Positions 7,501-17,649 of a stretch of 64,000 nt of DNA are shown here, piece after piece. Under the pieces are notes generated by a model that ran no database searches, had not been told where the DNA came from, and worked only from the letters and a program-made list of their open reading frames with translations. Location: NCBI RefSeq assembly GCF_018967865.2, contig NZ_JAHLZY020000001.1, forward strand, positions 2,294,001 through 2,358,000. The letters are read 5' to 3'. Position numbers and translations under genes: made by a program. This stretch comes from Hymenobacter siberiensis. Lineage in GTDB: Bacteria; Bacteroidota; Bacteroidia; Cytophagales; Hymenobacteraceae. Each line of letters begins with the position of its first letter. The first letter of the stretch is position 1.

Positions 7501-9426
7501 ATGAAACCAGCCTGCTCTTACGCCGCCACCCACGCCGCCAGTCTGGCCGACCCGGCCGGGTTCTGGACTGCCCATGCCGCCCACCTGCACTGGGATAAAA
7601 AGCCCACCGAGCCTCTCAGTCAGGATGCCAACGGCTTCTACCGCTGGTTCAAAGGCGGCGAGTTGAATACCAGCTTTCTCTGCCTCGACTGGCAGGTGGA
7701 GCAGGGCCGCGCCGACCAGCCGGCCCTGATTTTCGACTCGCCCGTGACCCATACCCAGCGTACCTACACCTATGCCGAGCTGCTGGACCTTACGGCCCGC
7801 CTGGCCGGCGGCCTGCGCGCGCTGGGCGTGGAAATGGGCGACCGCGTCCTCATCTACATGCCCAATATGCCTGAGGCCGTGGTGGCCATGCTGGCCTGCG
7901 CCCGCCTTGGGGCCGTGCATTCGGTGGTGTTTGGAGGGTTCGCGCCGCACGAGCTGGCAGTCCGAATCGATGATGCCCGGCCCCGCGTTATCATCTGCGC
8001 CTCGGGCGGCATGGAGTTCGACCGCGTGATTCCCTACAAGCCGCTGGTGGAGGAAGCCCTGGCCAAAGCCACCTTCCAGCCAGACCATGTCGTGGTGTGT
8101 CAGCGCGATTTCGGGACCGCCGAAATGCAGCCCGGCCGCGACATCGACTACCAGGAATTACTGCGCGCCGCCCCCGTTCCCGCCGTGTCCGTGCCCGCCA
8201 CGCACCCGCTCTACATCCTGTATACCAGCGGCACTACCGGCCGGCCCAAGGGCGTGGTGCGCGACCACGGCGGCCACGCCGTGGCCCTGTTCTTCAGTAT
8301 GAAAACCGTGTATGACCTCGCGCCCGGCGAGGTCATCTTCTCCGCTTCTGATATTGGCTGGGCCGTGGGGCATTCCTACATCGTGTACGGGCCGCTGCTG
8401 CGGGGCTGTACCACCGTGCTCTTCGAAGGCAAGCCCGTACGCACGCCCGATGCCGGCACCTTCTGGCGCATCGTAGCGCAATACCGCGTCAACGCGATGT
8501 TCACGGCGCCCACCGCCATCCGGGCCATCAAGAAGGAAGACCCGGAGGGGCTGCTGGCCAAAAAGTACGACCTGAGCAGCCTGCGCCACCTGTTCCTGGC
8601 CGGCGAGCGCTGCGACCCCGCCACCTACGCCTGGGCCAGCCACCTGCTGGGCGTGCCGGTAGTCGACCATTGGTGGCAAACCGAAAGTGGCTGGCCCATG
8701 CTGGCCACCCTGGCCGGGCTGGAAGAAATGCCCGCCCCCCGCGCCGGTAGCGCCGGCCACCCCGTGCCCGGCTATGATGTGCATATTCTGGATGAGGCCG
8801 GCCAGTCCGTGCCCGCCGGCACCACCGGCCTGGTGGCCGTGAAGCTGCCGCTGCCCCCCGGCTGCTTCCCCACGCTCTGGAACGACGATGCCCGCTTCCG
8901 CGAAGCCTACCTCAGTGCCTACCCCGGCTACTACCTCAGCGGCGACGGTGGCTACCGCGACGATGATGGCTACACCTACATCATGGGCCGCGTCGATGAC
9001 GTTATCAACGTGGCCGGCCACCGCCTCAGCACCGGCGAGATTGAGGAAATCCTGGCCGCCCATCCGGCCGTGGCCGAATGCGCCGTATTGGGCATCGCCG
9101 ACCAGCTGCGTGGCCAGGTGCCCGTGGGCCTGGTAGTGCTGAAAGACGGCCAGACGATAGGAGAGGAGCAGCTCGAAAAAGAATTGGTGGCCAACGTGCG
9201 CGCCCAAATCGGGGCGCTGGCCTGCTTCCGCGCCGCGCTGGTGGTGAAGCGCCTGCCCAAAACCCGCTCCGGCAAAATTCTCCGCAAAACCATGCGCCAA
9301 CTCGCCGATGGCGAAGACTTCACCCTGCCCGCCACCATTGACGACCCCCTGATTCTGGACGAAATCCGCGCCGACCTGCAGCGGCGCGGCCTGGGGGCGG
9401 CTTTCGAGGCCAAAGCTTCCGCGTAG
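7501..9426 (+). CDS. prpE: Propionyl-CoA synthetase (AMP-forming)
   Basis: This 641-residue ANL-superfamily ligase activates a short-chain acid to acyl-AMP and then acyl-CoA. It has the P-loop YTSGTTGRPKGVV, the A5 motif DHWWQTESGWPM typical of PrpE (acetyl-CoA synthetases have DTWWQTETGG), the hinge GRVDDVINVAGHRLSTGE and the C-terminal catalytic Lys592 in RSGKILRK, a lysine usually controlled by acetylation. PrpE of E. coli has 628 residues. ATG 7501 opens the conserved N-terminal domain. Acetyl-CoA synthetase follows after 79 bp, so the pair covers C2 and C3 acids. Confidence 0.88.
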   Translation: MKPACSYAATHAASLADPAGFWTAHAAHLHWDKKPTEPLSQDANGFYRWFKGGELNTSFLCLDWQVEQGRADQPALIFDSPVTHTQRTYTYAELLDLTARLAGGLRALGVEMGDRVLIYMPNMPEAVVAMLACARLGAVHSVVFGGFAPHELAVRIDDARPRVIICASGGMEFDRVIPYKPLVEEALAKATFQPDHVVVCQRDFGTAEMQPGRDIDYQELLRAAPVPAVSVPATHPLYILYTSGTTGRPKGVVRDHGGHAVALFFSMKTVYDLAPGEVIFSASDIGWAVGHSYIVYGPLLRGCTTVLFEGKPVRTPDAGTFWRIVAQYRVNAMFTAPTAIRAIKKEDPEGLLAKKYDLSSLRHLFLAGERCDPATYAWASHLLGVPVVDHWWQTESGWPMLATLAGLEEMPAPRAGSAGHPVPGYDVHILDEAGQSVPAGTTGLVAVKLPLPPGCFPTLWNDDARFREAYLSAYPGYYLSGDGGYRDDDGYTYIMGRVDDVINVAGHRLSTGEIEEILAAHPAVAECAVLGIADQLRGQVPVGLVVLKDGQTIGEEQLEKELVANVRAQIGALACFRAALVVKRLPKTRSGKILRKTMRQLADGEDFTLPATIDDPLILDEIRADLQRRGLGAAFEAKASA

Positions 9427-9474
9427 CGCACCGCGCCAAGCCGAGGGCAAGCCCCAGTCTGCTGCCCTTTGGCA

Positions 9475-9500
9475 ACTCATAACTCTTAACTCCTAACTCA
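9475..9500 (+). repeat. ACTC-type AT-rich repeat directly before acs
   Basis: Four copies of an AACTC-like unit (ACTCATAACTCTTAACTCC, then TAACTCA) end five bases before the acs ATG. Similar tracts lie just before exbD, holA and tyrS. Confidence 0.6.
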
Positions 9501-9505
9501 AAAAA

Positions 9506-11419
<1,914 letters not shown>

Positions 11420-11439
11420 ATCCTCCACTACATTTGAAT

Positions 11440-11475
11440 CGGGCCGCTGAACCAGTTTCGGCGGCTCGTTTTTTT
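11440..11475 (+). terminator. Terminator after acs
   Basis: A 12-bp stem (11440-11451 with 11457-11468, G-T pairs tolerated) with a 5-base loop is followed by a run of seven T. Confidence 0.9.
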
Positions 11476-11518
11476 GATTGTTGGTTTCTGGCGATTTCGT
11501 TTTTTTGCCGCTTCTATC

Positions 11519-11556
11519 CTTTGCCCGGCGCTTTAGCGCCGGGTTAGCGCCGGGTT
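11519..11556. repeat. Left REP-like palindrome flanking the transposase remnant
   Basis: CCCGGCGCTTTAGCGCCGGG (11524-11543) is self-complementary apart from its centre and is followed by a partial second copy (AGCGCCGGGTT twice). The 25 bases 11519-11543 are the exact reverse complement of 12088-12112 beyond the gene. Confidence 0.8.
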
Positions 11557-11601
11557 AGCCAGCAATATTTTCTCGGCCTTTAGCCCTACCCATCGCCTGC
11601 T

Positions 11602-12060
11602 ATGCCTTACACCGCTATCTGGATTCATGCGGTTTGGGCCACCCATCAGCGTCATCCCTGGTTTACTGCTGCCATTCGCACTGCCTTGTTTCAGCATATG
11701 CGCGAGCAGGCTAACCGCCAGAATATTCGCCTTACCGATGTGAATGGCTTCGCCGACCACGTCCACATCCTCTTCGCCCTCGCTCCCGACCAAACCCTGG
11801 CTAAAGTCATTCAATTGCTCAAGGGAGAGTCCAGCCATTGGCTAAATCAGTAGGGCTTTATCGCATCCGGGCCATTTCGCTGGCAGTCAGAATACTGGGC
11901 CGGCTCTGTCAGCCCTTCCGGGCTGGCGCGGGTACGGACATACATTGCCGGCCAGGAAACGCACCATCAATCCATGAGCTTTGCTGAAGAATGCGAGCTT
12001 CTTTTTAAAGGGCTGGGAATTGCGCCGGACGTAACTGGCTCGGAATCCAGCAAGGGCTAA
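11602..12060 (+). pseudogene. IS200/RAYT-type Y1 transposase broken by one amber codon
   Basis: The 153-codon frame has an HUH motif (DHVHILF) and, downstream, the catalytic-Tyr region VRTYIAGQETHHQSM of IS200-type single-strand transposases. One in-frame TAG at 11851-11853, a single C-to-T change from CAG, splits it so that the catalytic Tyr is lost from the 83-residue product. The frame then stays open to TAA 12058-12060, so the mutation is recent or a sequencing error. No accessory tnpB is present. Palindromes on both sides fit the REP-associated tyrosine transposase pattern. Confidence 0.85.
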
Positions 12061-12087
12061 AGCCCCGTAAAAAGAAAATGCCTCAAT

Positions 12088-12112
12088 CCCGGCGCTAAAG
12101 CGCCGGGCAAAG
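12088..12112. repeat. Right REP-like palindrome flanking the transposase remnant
   Basis: CCCGGCGCTAAAGCGCCGGG plus CAAAG is the exact reverse complement of 11519-11543. Together the two form 25-bp inverted repeats around the gene, each itself able to fold. Confidence 0.8.
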
Positions 12113-12178
12113 CGTGGGGCCGAATGCAAATCGGAGCTTCGTATAACACTGGCCTATTCTACCGTGTAACAACTCAGC

Positions 12179-13723
12179 TCACCCAAACACCTTCACCCGC
12201 TCACCCTTGCGCTTGGTGCGCAGGTGCTGCCGGATAATTTGCTGCACGTCCTTGTTATCGGTATACACTTTAATTACATCCCGGAAATCGGCCAGCTTGC
12301 GCGCCGAGAACGTCTCATCTACGTAGCCGAAGCCGCAGTAGCGGCCATTTTCCACCAGCACGATGCTCTTTTCCAGCTCCGTGCGGCCCGGGCCGATGAC
12401 TACGAACGATTCGTGCTCGTAGCTGATGCTGTCGATGGCCTCGTCCACGCGCAGGTTGTAGCTCTCCGGGGGTTCCTGGCCCACGCAGGCTCCCAGGCAG
12501 CGGTGCACCTGGTAGTCGAAGCACGCGCCCGGCGTCTTGTACAGGCCGCACAGCTTCTGGCAAAGGTTGTACTTGGCCACTTTGTGGTACAGAAATCCCT
12601 GCGCCTTGTACTGGTTGCCGAGCGCGATAATGGGAATTTCGGCGTTGCGGGCATCGGCGCGGCCGTAGGCCAGCACCTTGTAGCCTTCCTCGTTGGTGCG
12701 CAGGTAGATGCCCGCCGGAAACACCGAGCGCCGCTGCGCCCGGTTGTAGGCCGGTTTCATCTGCTTAATCAGGTGCGACTCATACAGCAGCGCTACCAGC
12801 TCCGAGCCGGTCAGCTCCCAAGTAATGTCGGCAATGGAATTCTTGAATTCCAGGCTCTTGCGCGACTTTACATCAATAGCAAAGTGCTGCTGAATGCGCT
12901 TGTAGATGTTGATGGACTTACCCACGTAAATCACCTCCCCGGCCTCGTTGTGGAAGTAGTACACGCCCGTGGCCTGCGGCAGGCTGGCTACTACTGCCGC
13001 TGGCAGCAGCGGCGGCATCAGCGCCTCGCGGATGGCCGTTTGCACGGCGGCCACGCGCTTGGGCGAGGGCTTTTTGGTGCTGGCCGCCTGGCCGGAAGGG
13101 GCTAGGGCATCTACGCGGGCCAGGGTGTGGCTGGTGTCGGTGCCGTGGGGGAGGTCCTCGGTTTCAGTGGTGATTTTGAGGAGCTTGCCGAAGAGCAGGG
13201 CGGTGGCGTGAGCATCGCCGGCGGCGCGGTGCCGCCCTTCGAGCGGGATGCCGATGTTCTGGCACAGCTTGCCCAGGCTGTAGCTGGGCTGGCCCGGAAT
13301 GAGGCTGCGCGAAAGGCGCACCGTGCACAGCGTTTTGCGCGAGTAGTTGTAGCCGAGGTCGGCAAACTCCTTCTTCAGAAACGAGTAGTCGAAGCGCACG
13401 TTGTGGGCCACGAACACGCAGCCTTCGGTCATTTCCACCACCTTGCGGGCCACTTCGTGGAACTTGGGCGCGTCACTCACCATGTCGTTGGTGATGCCCG
13501 TGAGCTGGGTGATGAACGGCGGAATGCTCCGGCCGGGGTTGAGCAGCGTAGCGTACTCGTCCACAATCTTCTCCCCGTCGTGAATGTAGATGGCTATTTC
13601 GGTGATGCGGTCCTGGGTGGGCTGCCCGCCGGTGGTTTCAAGGTCGATGATGGCGTACAAAGCGCGGCACGGAAGGTGGTCAGAAAGGAAAGCTAACAAG
13701 TTTAGCCCGGTAGAAGGTTGCAT
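12179..13723 (-). CDS. DEDDh exonuclease-GIY-YIG endonuclease fusion (UvrC/Cho-like)
   Basis: This 514-residue protein begins with a DnaQ-type 3'-5' exonuclease (IIDLETTG, then AHNVRFDYSFL, then H-x4-D in HRAAGDAHA; about residues 20-185). A GIY-YIG nuclease follows (GVYYF then VIYVGKSINIYKRI; about 255-335). After it comes a Cys-rich segment, YNLCQKLCGLYKTPGAC and HRCLGAC, matching the four-Cys region of UvrC and Cho that binds an Fe-S cluster in UvrC. Similar fusions occur in Actinobacteria and Bacteroidota and are assumed to act in DNA repair. ATG 13723 is taken. An in-frame ATG at 13744 lies inside a repeat. Confidence 0.88.
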   Translation of the reverse strand: MQPSTGLNLLAFLSDHLPCRALYAIIDLETTGGQPTQDRITEIAIYIHDGEKIVDEYATLLNPGRSIPPFITQLTGITNDMVSDAPKFHEVARKVVEMTEGCVFVAHNVRFDYSFLKKEFADLGYNYSRKTLCTVRLSRSLIPGQPSYSLGKLCQNIGIPLEGRHRAAGDAHATALLFGKLLKITTETEDLPHGTDTSHTLARVDALAPSGQAASTKKPSPKRVAAVQTAIREALMPPLLPAAVVASLPQATGVYYFHNEAGEVIYVGKSINIYKRIQQHFAIDVKSRKSLEFKNSIADITWELTGSELVALLYESHLIKQMKPAYNRAQRRSVFPAGIYLRTNEEGYKVLAYGRADARNAEIPIIALGNQYKAQGFLYHKVAKYNLCQKLCGLYKTPGACFDYQVHRCLGACVGQEPPESYNLRVDEAIDSISYEHESFVVIGPGRTELEKSIVLVENGRYCGFGYVDETFSARKLADFRDVIKVYTDNKDVQQIIRQHLRTKRKGERVKVFG

Positions 13724-13736
13724 GTGCCGTAGCAGC

Positions 13737-13842
13737 GCTGTCATCCTGAGCGCAGCGAAGGACCTTGTTCCCGAAGAACGGTCTGCAATAATACAGTTGG
13801 TGCATAAGTAATCAGGCCTTTCGCCGCGCTCAGGATGACAGC
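13737..13842. repeat. Inverted-repeat element, GTCATCCTGAGCG family
   Basis: The arms (about 28 bases at 13737-13764 and 13815-13842) match after a few changes and share GCTGTCATCCTGAGCGC at the outer ends. It fills the gap between the exonuclease start and the AI-2E gene end. A half copy (CTCAGGATGACAG) lies at 4109-4121. Confidence 0.8.
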
Positions 13843-13853
13843 GCCTCTGACCA

Positions 13854-15050
13854 CTACATCCGCTTTATTATGCGCCAGGCCTTCGCAAAAAAGCCCGGCT
13901 TGTCGTCCGAGGTGTCGTTTTGCGTGTCCTCGCCATCGGTCACATCGCCGAGCAGAAAGCCCCAGGGTTCGGTGGCTTTGCTGGCATCGAACACCACTTT
14001 GAGCACCGCTACCAGCGGAATGCTCAGAATCATGCCCGGCGTGCCCCACAGCTCGCCGCCCAGAATGAGGGCGATGATGGCGGCCATGGGATTAATGCTC
14101 ACTTTCGAGCCCGTAATCATGGGCGTGATGAAGTTGCCTTCCAGAAACTGCACGAACATAAACACGCCCACCACGGCCGCCGCCTTGCCCGGCGAGCCGG
14201 TTTCGACCAGCGTTACCAGCGCCGGAATGGCCGAGCCCACCATGATGCCGATGTAGGGAATAACGGCCAGCACCGAGGCAAACACGGCGAAGAAAATGGC
14301 GAATTTCACCCCCAGCAGCAGCAGCCCGGTGGCATTGAGCACCGATACCACCACAATTACCGTGAGCAGCCCCTGGATATAGGCCTGCACCACGGTCTGA
14401 ATGCTGTCCATGGTATGCAGCACGGTGGTGCGCTTGTCGGGGGCCACGAAGCGGAACATAAACTGCCGCATGTGGTCGCGGTAATACAAAAAGCAGAAAA
14501 TATAAATCGGAATCAGCGTGGTTACGCTCAGCACGGCGGCCGTCATGCTAAGCGTGGAGCCCAGATAGCCGCCCGCCGATTTCTTCACCGATTTCATCGA
14601 CGAGTCAATCAATTCGACCTTGCTCATGGGGTGGTAGCCAAACTTCTCGCTGGCCCATTGCTGAATCTGGTCGAAGTACACCAGTGATTTTGCCTGGAGC
14701 TTGGGCAGCTCGTCGCGCAGCGTCATGAGCTGCGTGCCAAACAAATAGAACAGGCCCGTGAGCGCCGCCGTCAGCAGCAGCAGCGTAGCGATGATGGCCC
14801 AGATGCGCGAGAATTTCCACTTTTCCAGCCGCAGCACCAGCGGCAGCAGCAGCACCGCCAGCAGCCCGGCAAACAGGATGGGCAGCAGCACGCCATCCAG
14901 CTTATGCAGCACATACACCAGCAGCGACAACCCAATCAGGAGAAAAGTATAATGGATTACCGGCGACTGCTTCACCTCGGCCGGTGCCTGGTTTTGGGCG
15001 GGCGTGGGCAGGTTGCGCGGCTGGTTGATGAGGTTGGGGCGGGGAAACAT
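13854..15050 (-). CDS. AI-2E family transporter (DUF20 permease)
   Basis: A 398-residue inner-membrane protein of the AI-2E/PerM family. It has two N-terminal hairpins (about residues 34-100), a soluble amphipathic stretch, then four to five C-terminal segments. The family signatures AVIPYIGIMVGSAIPAL and LEGNFITPMITGSKVSINPM are both present. Members export autoinducer 2 or act as Na+/H+ antiporters, and the substrate here is unknown. The last 35 residues are acidic then basic and cytoplasmic. It is divergent from parE. Confidence 0.88.
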   Translation of the reverse strand: MFPRPNLINQPRNLPTPAQNQAPAEVKQSPVIHYTFLLIGLSLLVYVLHKLDGVLLPILFAGLLAVLLLPLVLRLEKWKFSRIWAIIATLLLLTAALTGLFYLFGTQLMTLRDELPKLQAKSLVYFDQIQQWASEKFGYHPMSKVELIDSSMKSVKKSAGGYLGSTLSMTAAVLSVTTLIPIYIFCFLYYRDHMRQFMFRFVAPDKRTTVLHTMDSIQTVVQAYIQGLLTVIVVVSVLNATGLLLLGVKFAIFFAVFASVLAVIPYIGIMVGSAIPALVTLVETGSPGKAAAVVGVFMFVQFLEGNFITPMITGSKVSINPMAAIIALILGGELWGTPGMILSIPLVAVLKVVFDASKATEPWGFLLGDVTDGEDTQNDTSDDKPGFFAKAWRIIKRM

Positions 15051-15253
15051 ATTCGTTGGGCAACAAGCAGTAGGAGAGAAGCAGAAAACCGGGCGGCTGG
15101 CCCCCCGGCCCGTGAACCGGGACGGCAGCAGTGCTGTTGAAAACTAAATAATTTGGCGGGACTGGCTAAGCTTACTGGCAGCAGTGGGCTTGCCATGCCG
15201 CTGTTTTCTGCGTTATTTTACCCCAGAACTGCCCTCCTTACGGATTTTTTTAG

Positions 15254-17185
15254 ATGAACGACGAACAATTGCCGCTCGCCCCGGCCGCCGCCGACCACGG
15301 CTACAACGAAGACAGTATTCGCTCGCTGGACTGGCGCGAGCACATTCGCCTGCGGCCCGGCATGTACATCGGCAAGCTCGGCGATGGCTCGGCGTACGAC
15401 GACGGCATTTATGTGCTGGTGAAGGAAGTCGTTGATAACTGCATCGATGAATACGTGATGGGCCACGGCCGCACCATCGACATTAAGATTTCCGACAGCC
15501 GGGTGCAGGTGCGCGACTACGGTCGGGGCATTCCGCTGGGCAAGGTGGTCGATGTGGTGAGCAAAATCAATACCGGCGGCAAGTACGACAGCAAGGTGTT
15601 TCAGAAGTCGGTGGGCCTCAACGGCGTGGGCACTAAGGCCGTGAACGCCCTCAGCGGCTACTTCCTGGTGCAGAGCGTGCGCGAGGGCATCCTCAAGGCC
15701 GCCGAGTTTGCCCAGGGCAACCTGGTGAGCGACCCCAAGCCCACCAAAACCAGCCAGCGCAACGGTACGCTCGTCACGTTCCAGCCCGATGACACGATTT
15801 TCAAGAACTACCGCTTCATCCCGGAATACCTCGAAAATCAAATCTGGAACTACGTTTACCTGAACGCGGGCCTTACCATCAACTTCAACGGCCAGAAGTA
15901 TTACTCCGAAAACGGCCTGCTCGACCTGCTGGCCCGCAAGGCCGACGTCGAGCACCTGCGCTACCCCATCATTCATCTCAAAGCCCCCGATATTGAGATG
16001 GCCATGACCCACGGCAACGACTACGGTGAGGAGTATTATTCCTTCGTGAACGGCCAGTATACCACGCAGGGCGGCACGCACTTAGCCGCCTTCCGCGAGG
16101 CCGTTGTGAAAGCCGTGCGCGAGTTCTACAAGAAGGACTACGACGCGGCCGATATCCGGGCCAGCATCATCGCCGCCATTTCGGTGCGGGTGCAGGAGCC
16201 GGTGTTCGAGTCCCAGACCAAAACCAAGCTCGGCAGTGTAAACATGGGCGAGGACGGCCCCACCGTGCGCGGCTTCATCCTCGATTTTGTTAAGGAGCAC
16301 CTCGATAACTACCTGCATAAAAATCAGTTGGTAGCCGAGGCCCTGCGCAAGCGCATCGAGCAGAGCGAGCGGGAGCGCAAGGACATGGCCGGCGTGAAAA
16401 AACTGGCCAACCAGCGCGCCAAAAAAGCCAACCTGCACAACCGCAAGCTGCGCGACTGCCGCTTCCACCTGGGCGAAAACGCCAAGGATGGGGCCGAAAA
16501 AGAGCTTTTGACCACGCTCTTTATCACCGAGGGCGACTCCGCGTCGGGCAGCATCACCAAGAGCCGCAACGTGGAGCTGGAGGCCGTATTCAGCCTGCGT
16601 GGTAAGCCGTTGAACTGCTTCGGGCTGAAAAAGAAAATCGTGTACGAGAACGAGGAGCTGAACCTGCTCCAGCACGCGCTCAACATCGAAGAAGGCATTG
16701 AGCACCTGCGCTACAACCGCGTGGTGGTGGCCACCGATGCCGACGTCGATGGCATGCACATTCGCCTGCTGCTGCTCACGTTCTTCCTGCAGTTCTTCCC
16801 CGATTTGGTGCGCAACGGCCACGTTTTCATCCTCGAAACGCCGCTTTTCCGCGTCCGCAACAAGAAGGAAACCATCTATTGCTACAACGAAAGCGAGAAG
16901 CAGGCCGCCATGCGCAAGCTGGGCAAAAACCCCGAAATCACCCGTTTTAAGGGCCTGGGCGAGATTTCGCCGGACGAGTTTGGCAGGTTCATCGGCGAAA
17001 ACATCAAGCTGGAGCCCGTCATTTTGCAGTCCGACCGCAGCATTCAGCAGGTGCTCACCTACTACATGGGCAAGAACACGCCCGCCCGCCAGGAATTCAT
17101 CATCGAAAACCTGCGCCTAGAAAAAGACCTGATAACGTCCGATGTGCTGCCCGTGGCCGAGGTTGCCGAAGCTGATTTGGCCTGA
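15254..17185 (+). CDS. parE: DNA topoisomerase IV subunit B
   Basis: This 643-residue ATPase subunit has the GHKL site (VVDNCIDEY, then DYGRGIP and the lid [16 protein letters not shown]). It also has a Toprim domain with EGDSASGS (Glu426) and DADVDGMH (Asp495/497/499), which bind Mg2+ for DNA cleavage. Length and the following parC-type gene identify it as ParE rather than GyrB. With ParC it decatenates daughter chromosomes. A terminator and a candidate sRNA separate it from parC. Confidence 0.92.
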   Translation: MNDEQLPLAPAAADHGYNEDSIRSLDWREHIRLRPGMYIGKLGDGSAYDDGIYVLVKEVVDNCIDEYVMGHGRTIDIKISDSRVQVRDYGRGIPLGKVVDVVSKINTGGKYDSKVFQKSVGLNGVGTKAVNALSGYFLVQSVREGILKAAEFAQGNLVSDPKPTKTSQRNGTLVTFQPDDTIFKNYRFIPEYLENQIWNYVYLNAGLTINFNGQKYYSENGLLDLLARKADVEHLRYPIIHLKAPDIEMAMTHGNDYGEEYYSFVNGQYTTQGGTHLAAFREAVVKAVREFYKKDYDAADIRASIIAAISVRVQEPVFESQTKTKLGSVNMGEDGPTVRGFILDFVKEHLDNYLHKNQLVAEALRKRIEQSERERKDMAGVKKLANQRAKKANLHNRKLRDCRFHLGENAKDGAEKELLTTLFITEGDSASGSITKSRNVELEAVFSLRGKPLNCFGLKKKIVYENEELNLLQHALNIEEGIEHLRYNRVVVATDADVDGMHIRLLLLTFFLQFFPDLVRNGHVFILETPLFRVRNKKETIYCYNESEKQAAMRKLGKNPEITRFKGLGEISPDEFGRFIGENIKLEPVILQSDRSIQQVLTYYMGKNTPARQEFIIENLRLEKDLITSDVLPVAEVAEADLA

Positions 17186-17277
17186 ACACCAAATGCGCTA
17201 GCTGTCCCATTTCTGGAAAAACGCTCGATAAGCACAACTATTAGCTCAGTAAAATTTCCCTGAATGAGTACTTGATG

Positions 17278-17308
17278 TTTGGGAATAATTATTTTGTGTG
17301 TACGTTTG
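17278..17308 (+). promoter_or_regulatory. Consensus Bacteroidota promoter in the parE-parC gap
   Basis: TTTG (17278-17281), a spacer of exactly 19 bases and TACGTTTG (17301-17308) match the TTG-N19-TAnnTTTG consensus fully. The nearest downstream gene starts 340 bases away and a terminator lies only 40 bases downstream. Confidence 0.8.
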
Positions 17309-17312
17309 CCTT

Positions 17313-17378
17313 GTCGGCTAGGGGTAGACTAGTCGACACATTCCACGGAAAAGCCCGAGCCCTTGGTTCGGGCTTTTT
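17313..17378 (+). ncRNA. Candidate small RNA of about 65 nt
   Basis: The start predicted from the promoter at 17278-17308 falls at about 17313. The RNA would open with a 9-bp hairpin (17313-17321 with 17329-17337, one G-U pair), then about 11 unpaired bases (ACATTCCACGG) and a terminator hairpin. No ORF fits inside it. The 463-base gap from 17186 to 17649 holds nothing else recognisable. It could instead be a terminated leader (attenuator) for parC. Confidence 0.5.
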
Positions 17379-17380
17379 TC
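17349..17380 (+). terminator. Terminator between parE and parC
   Basis: A perfect 10-bp stem AAAAGCCCGA (17349-17358) with TCGGGCTTTT (17368-17377) runs straight into T residues. It serves both parE and the candidate sRNA. Confidence 0.9.
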
Positions 17381-17649
17381 TTTTTGTGTTAGCCGGCCCT
17401 GATGCAGGCGCCCACCAACCTGGGGAAAAGACAGCCGTTGGCTAGTTTATTTAGTTTGCTTTCCGGCGATAAAAAGCCGAAATTTGGCTTTTTGGGTGCG
17501 TTGCTATTCGATGGGGCGTATCCCTGGTGGCCCTGGTTCGCTAAGAATCTTGGGAACTTTTCGGCTCTGGCCGGAATTGTAATTTATTGCGCTCCGCGCT
17601 GATTCCGGTATTTTTGACGGCAGTACGCCGACCTCATTCGCTTCCCCCC

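Noticed and set aside
13741..13860. Continuation of coding sequence through the repeat before the exonuclease gene
   Set aside because: The translated segments follow the inverted repeat and have no conserved partner. The exonuclease domain starts after ATG 13723.
17402..17602. A 66-codon frame between parE and parC
   Set aside because: No motif and no promoter of its own with correct spacing. It overlaps the region before parC and ends at the frame's edge, so it is most likely chance.
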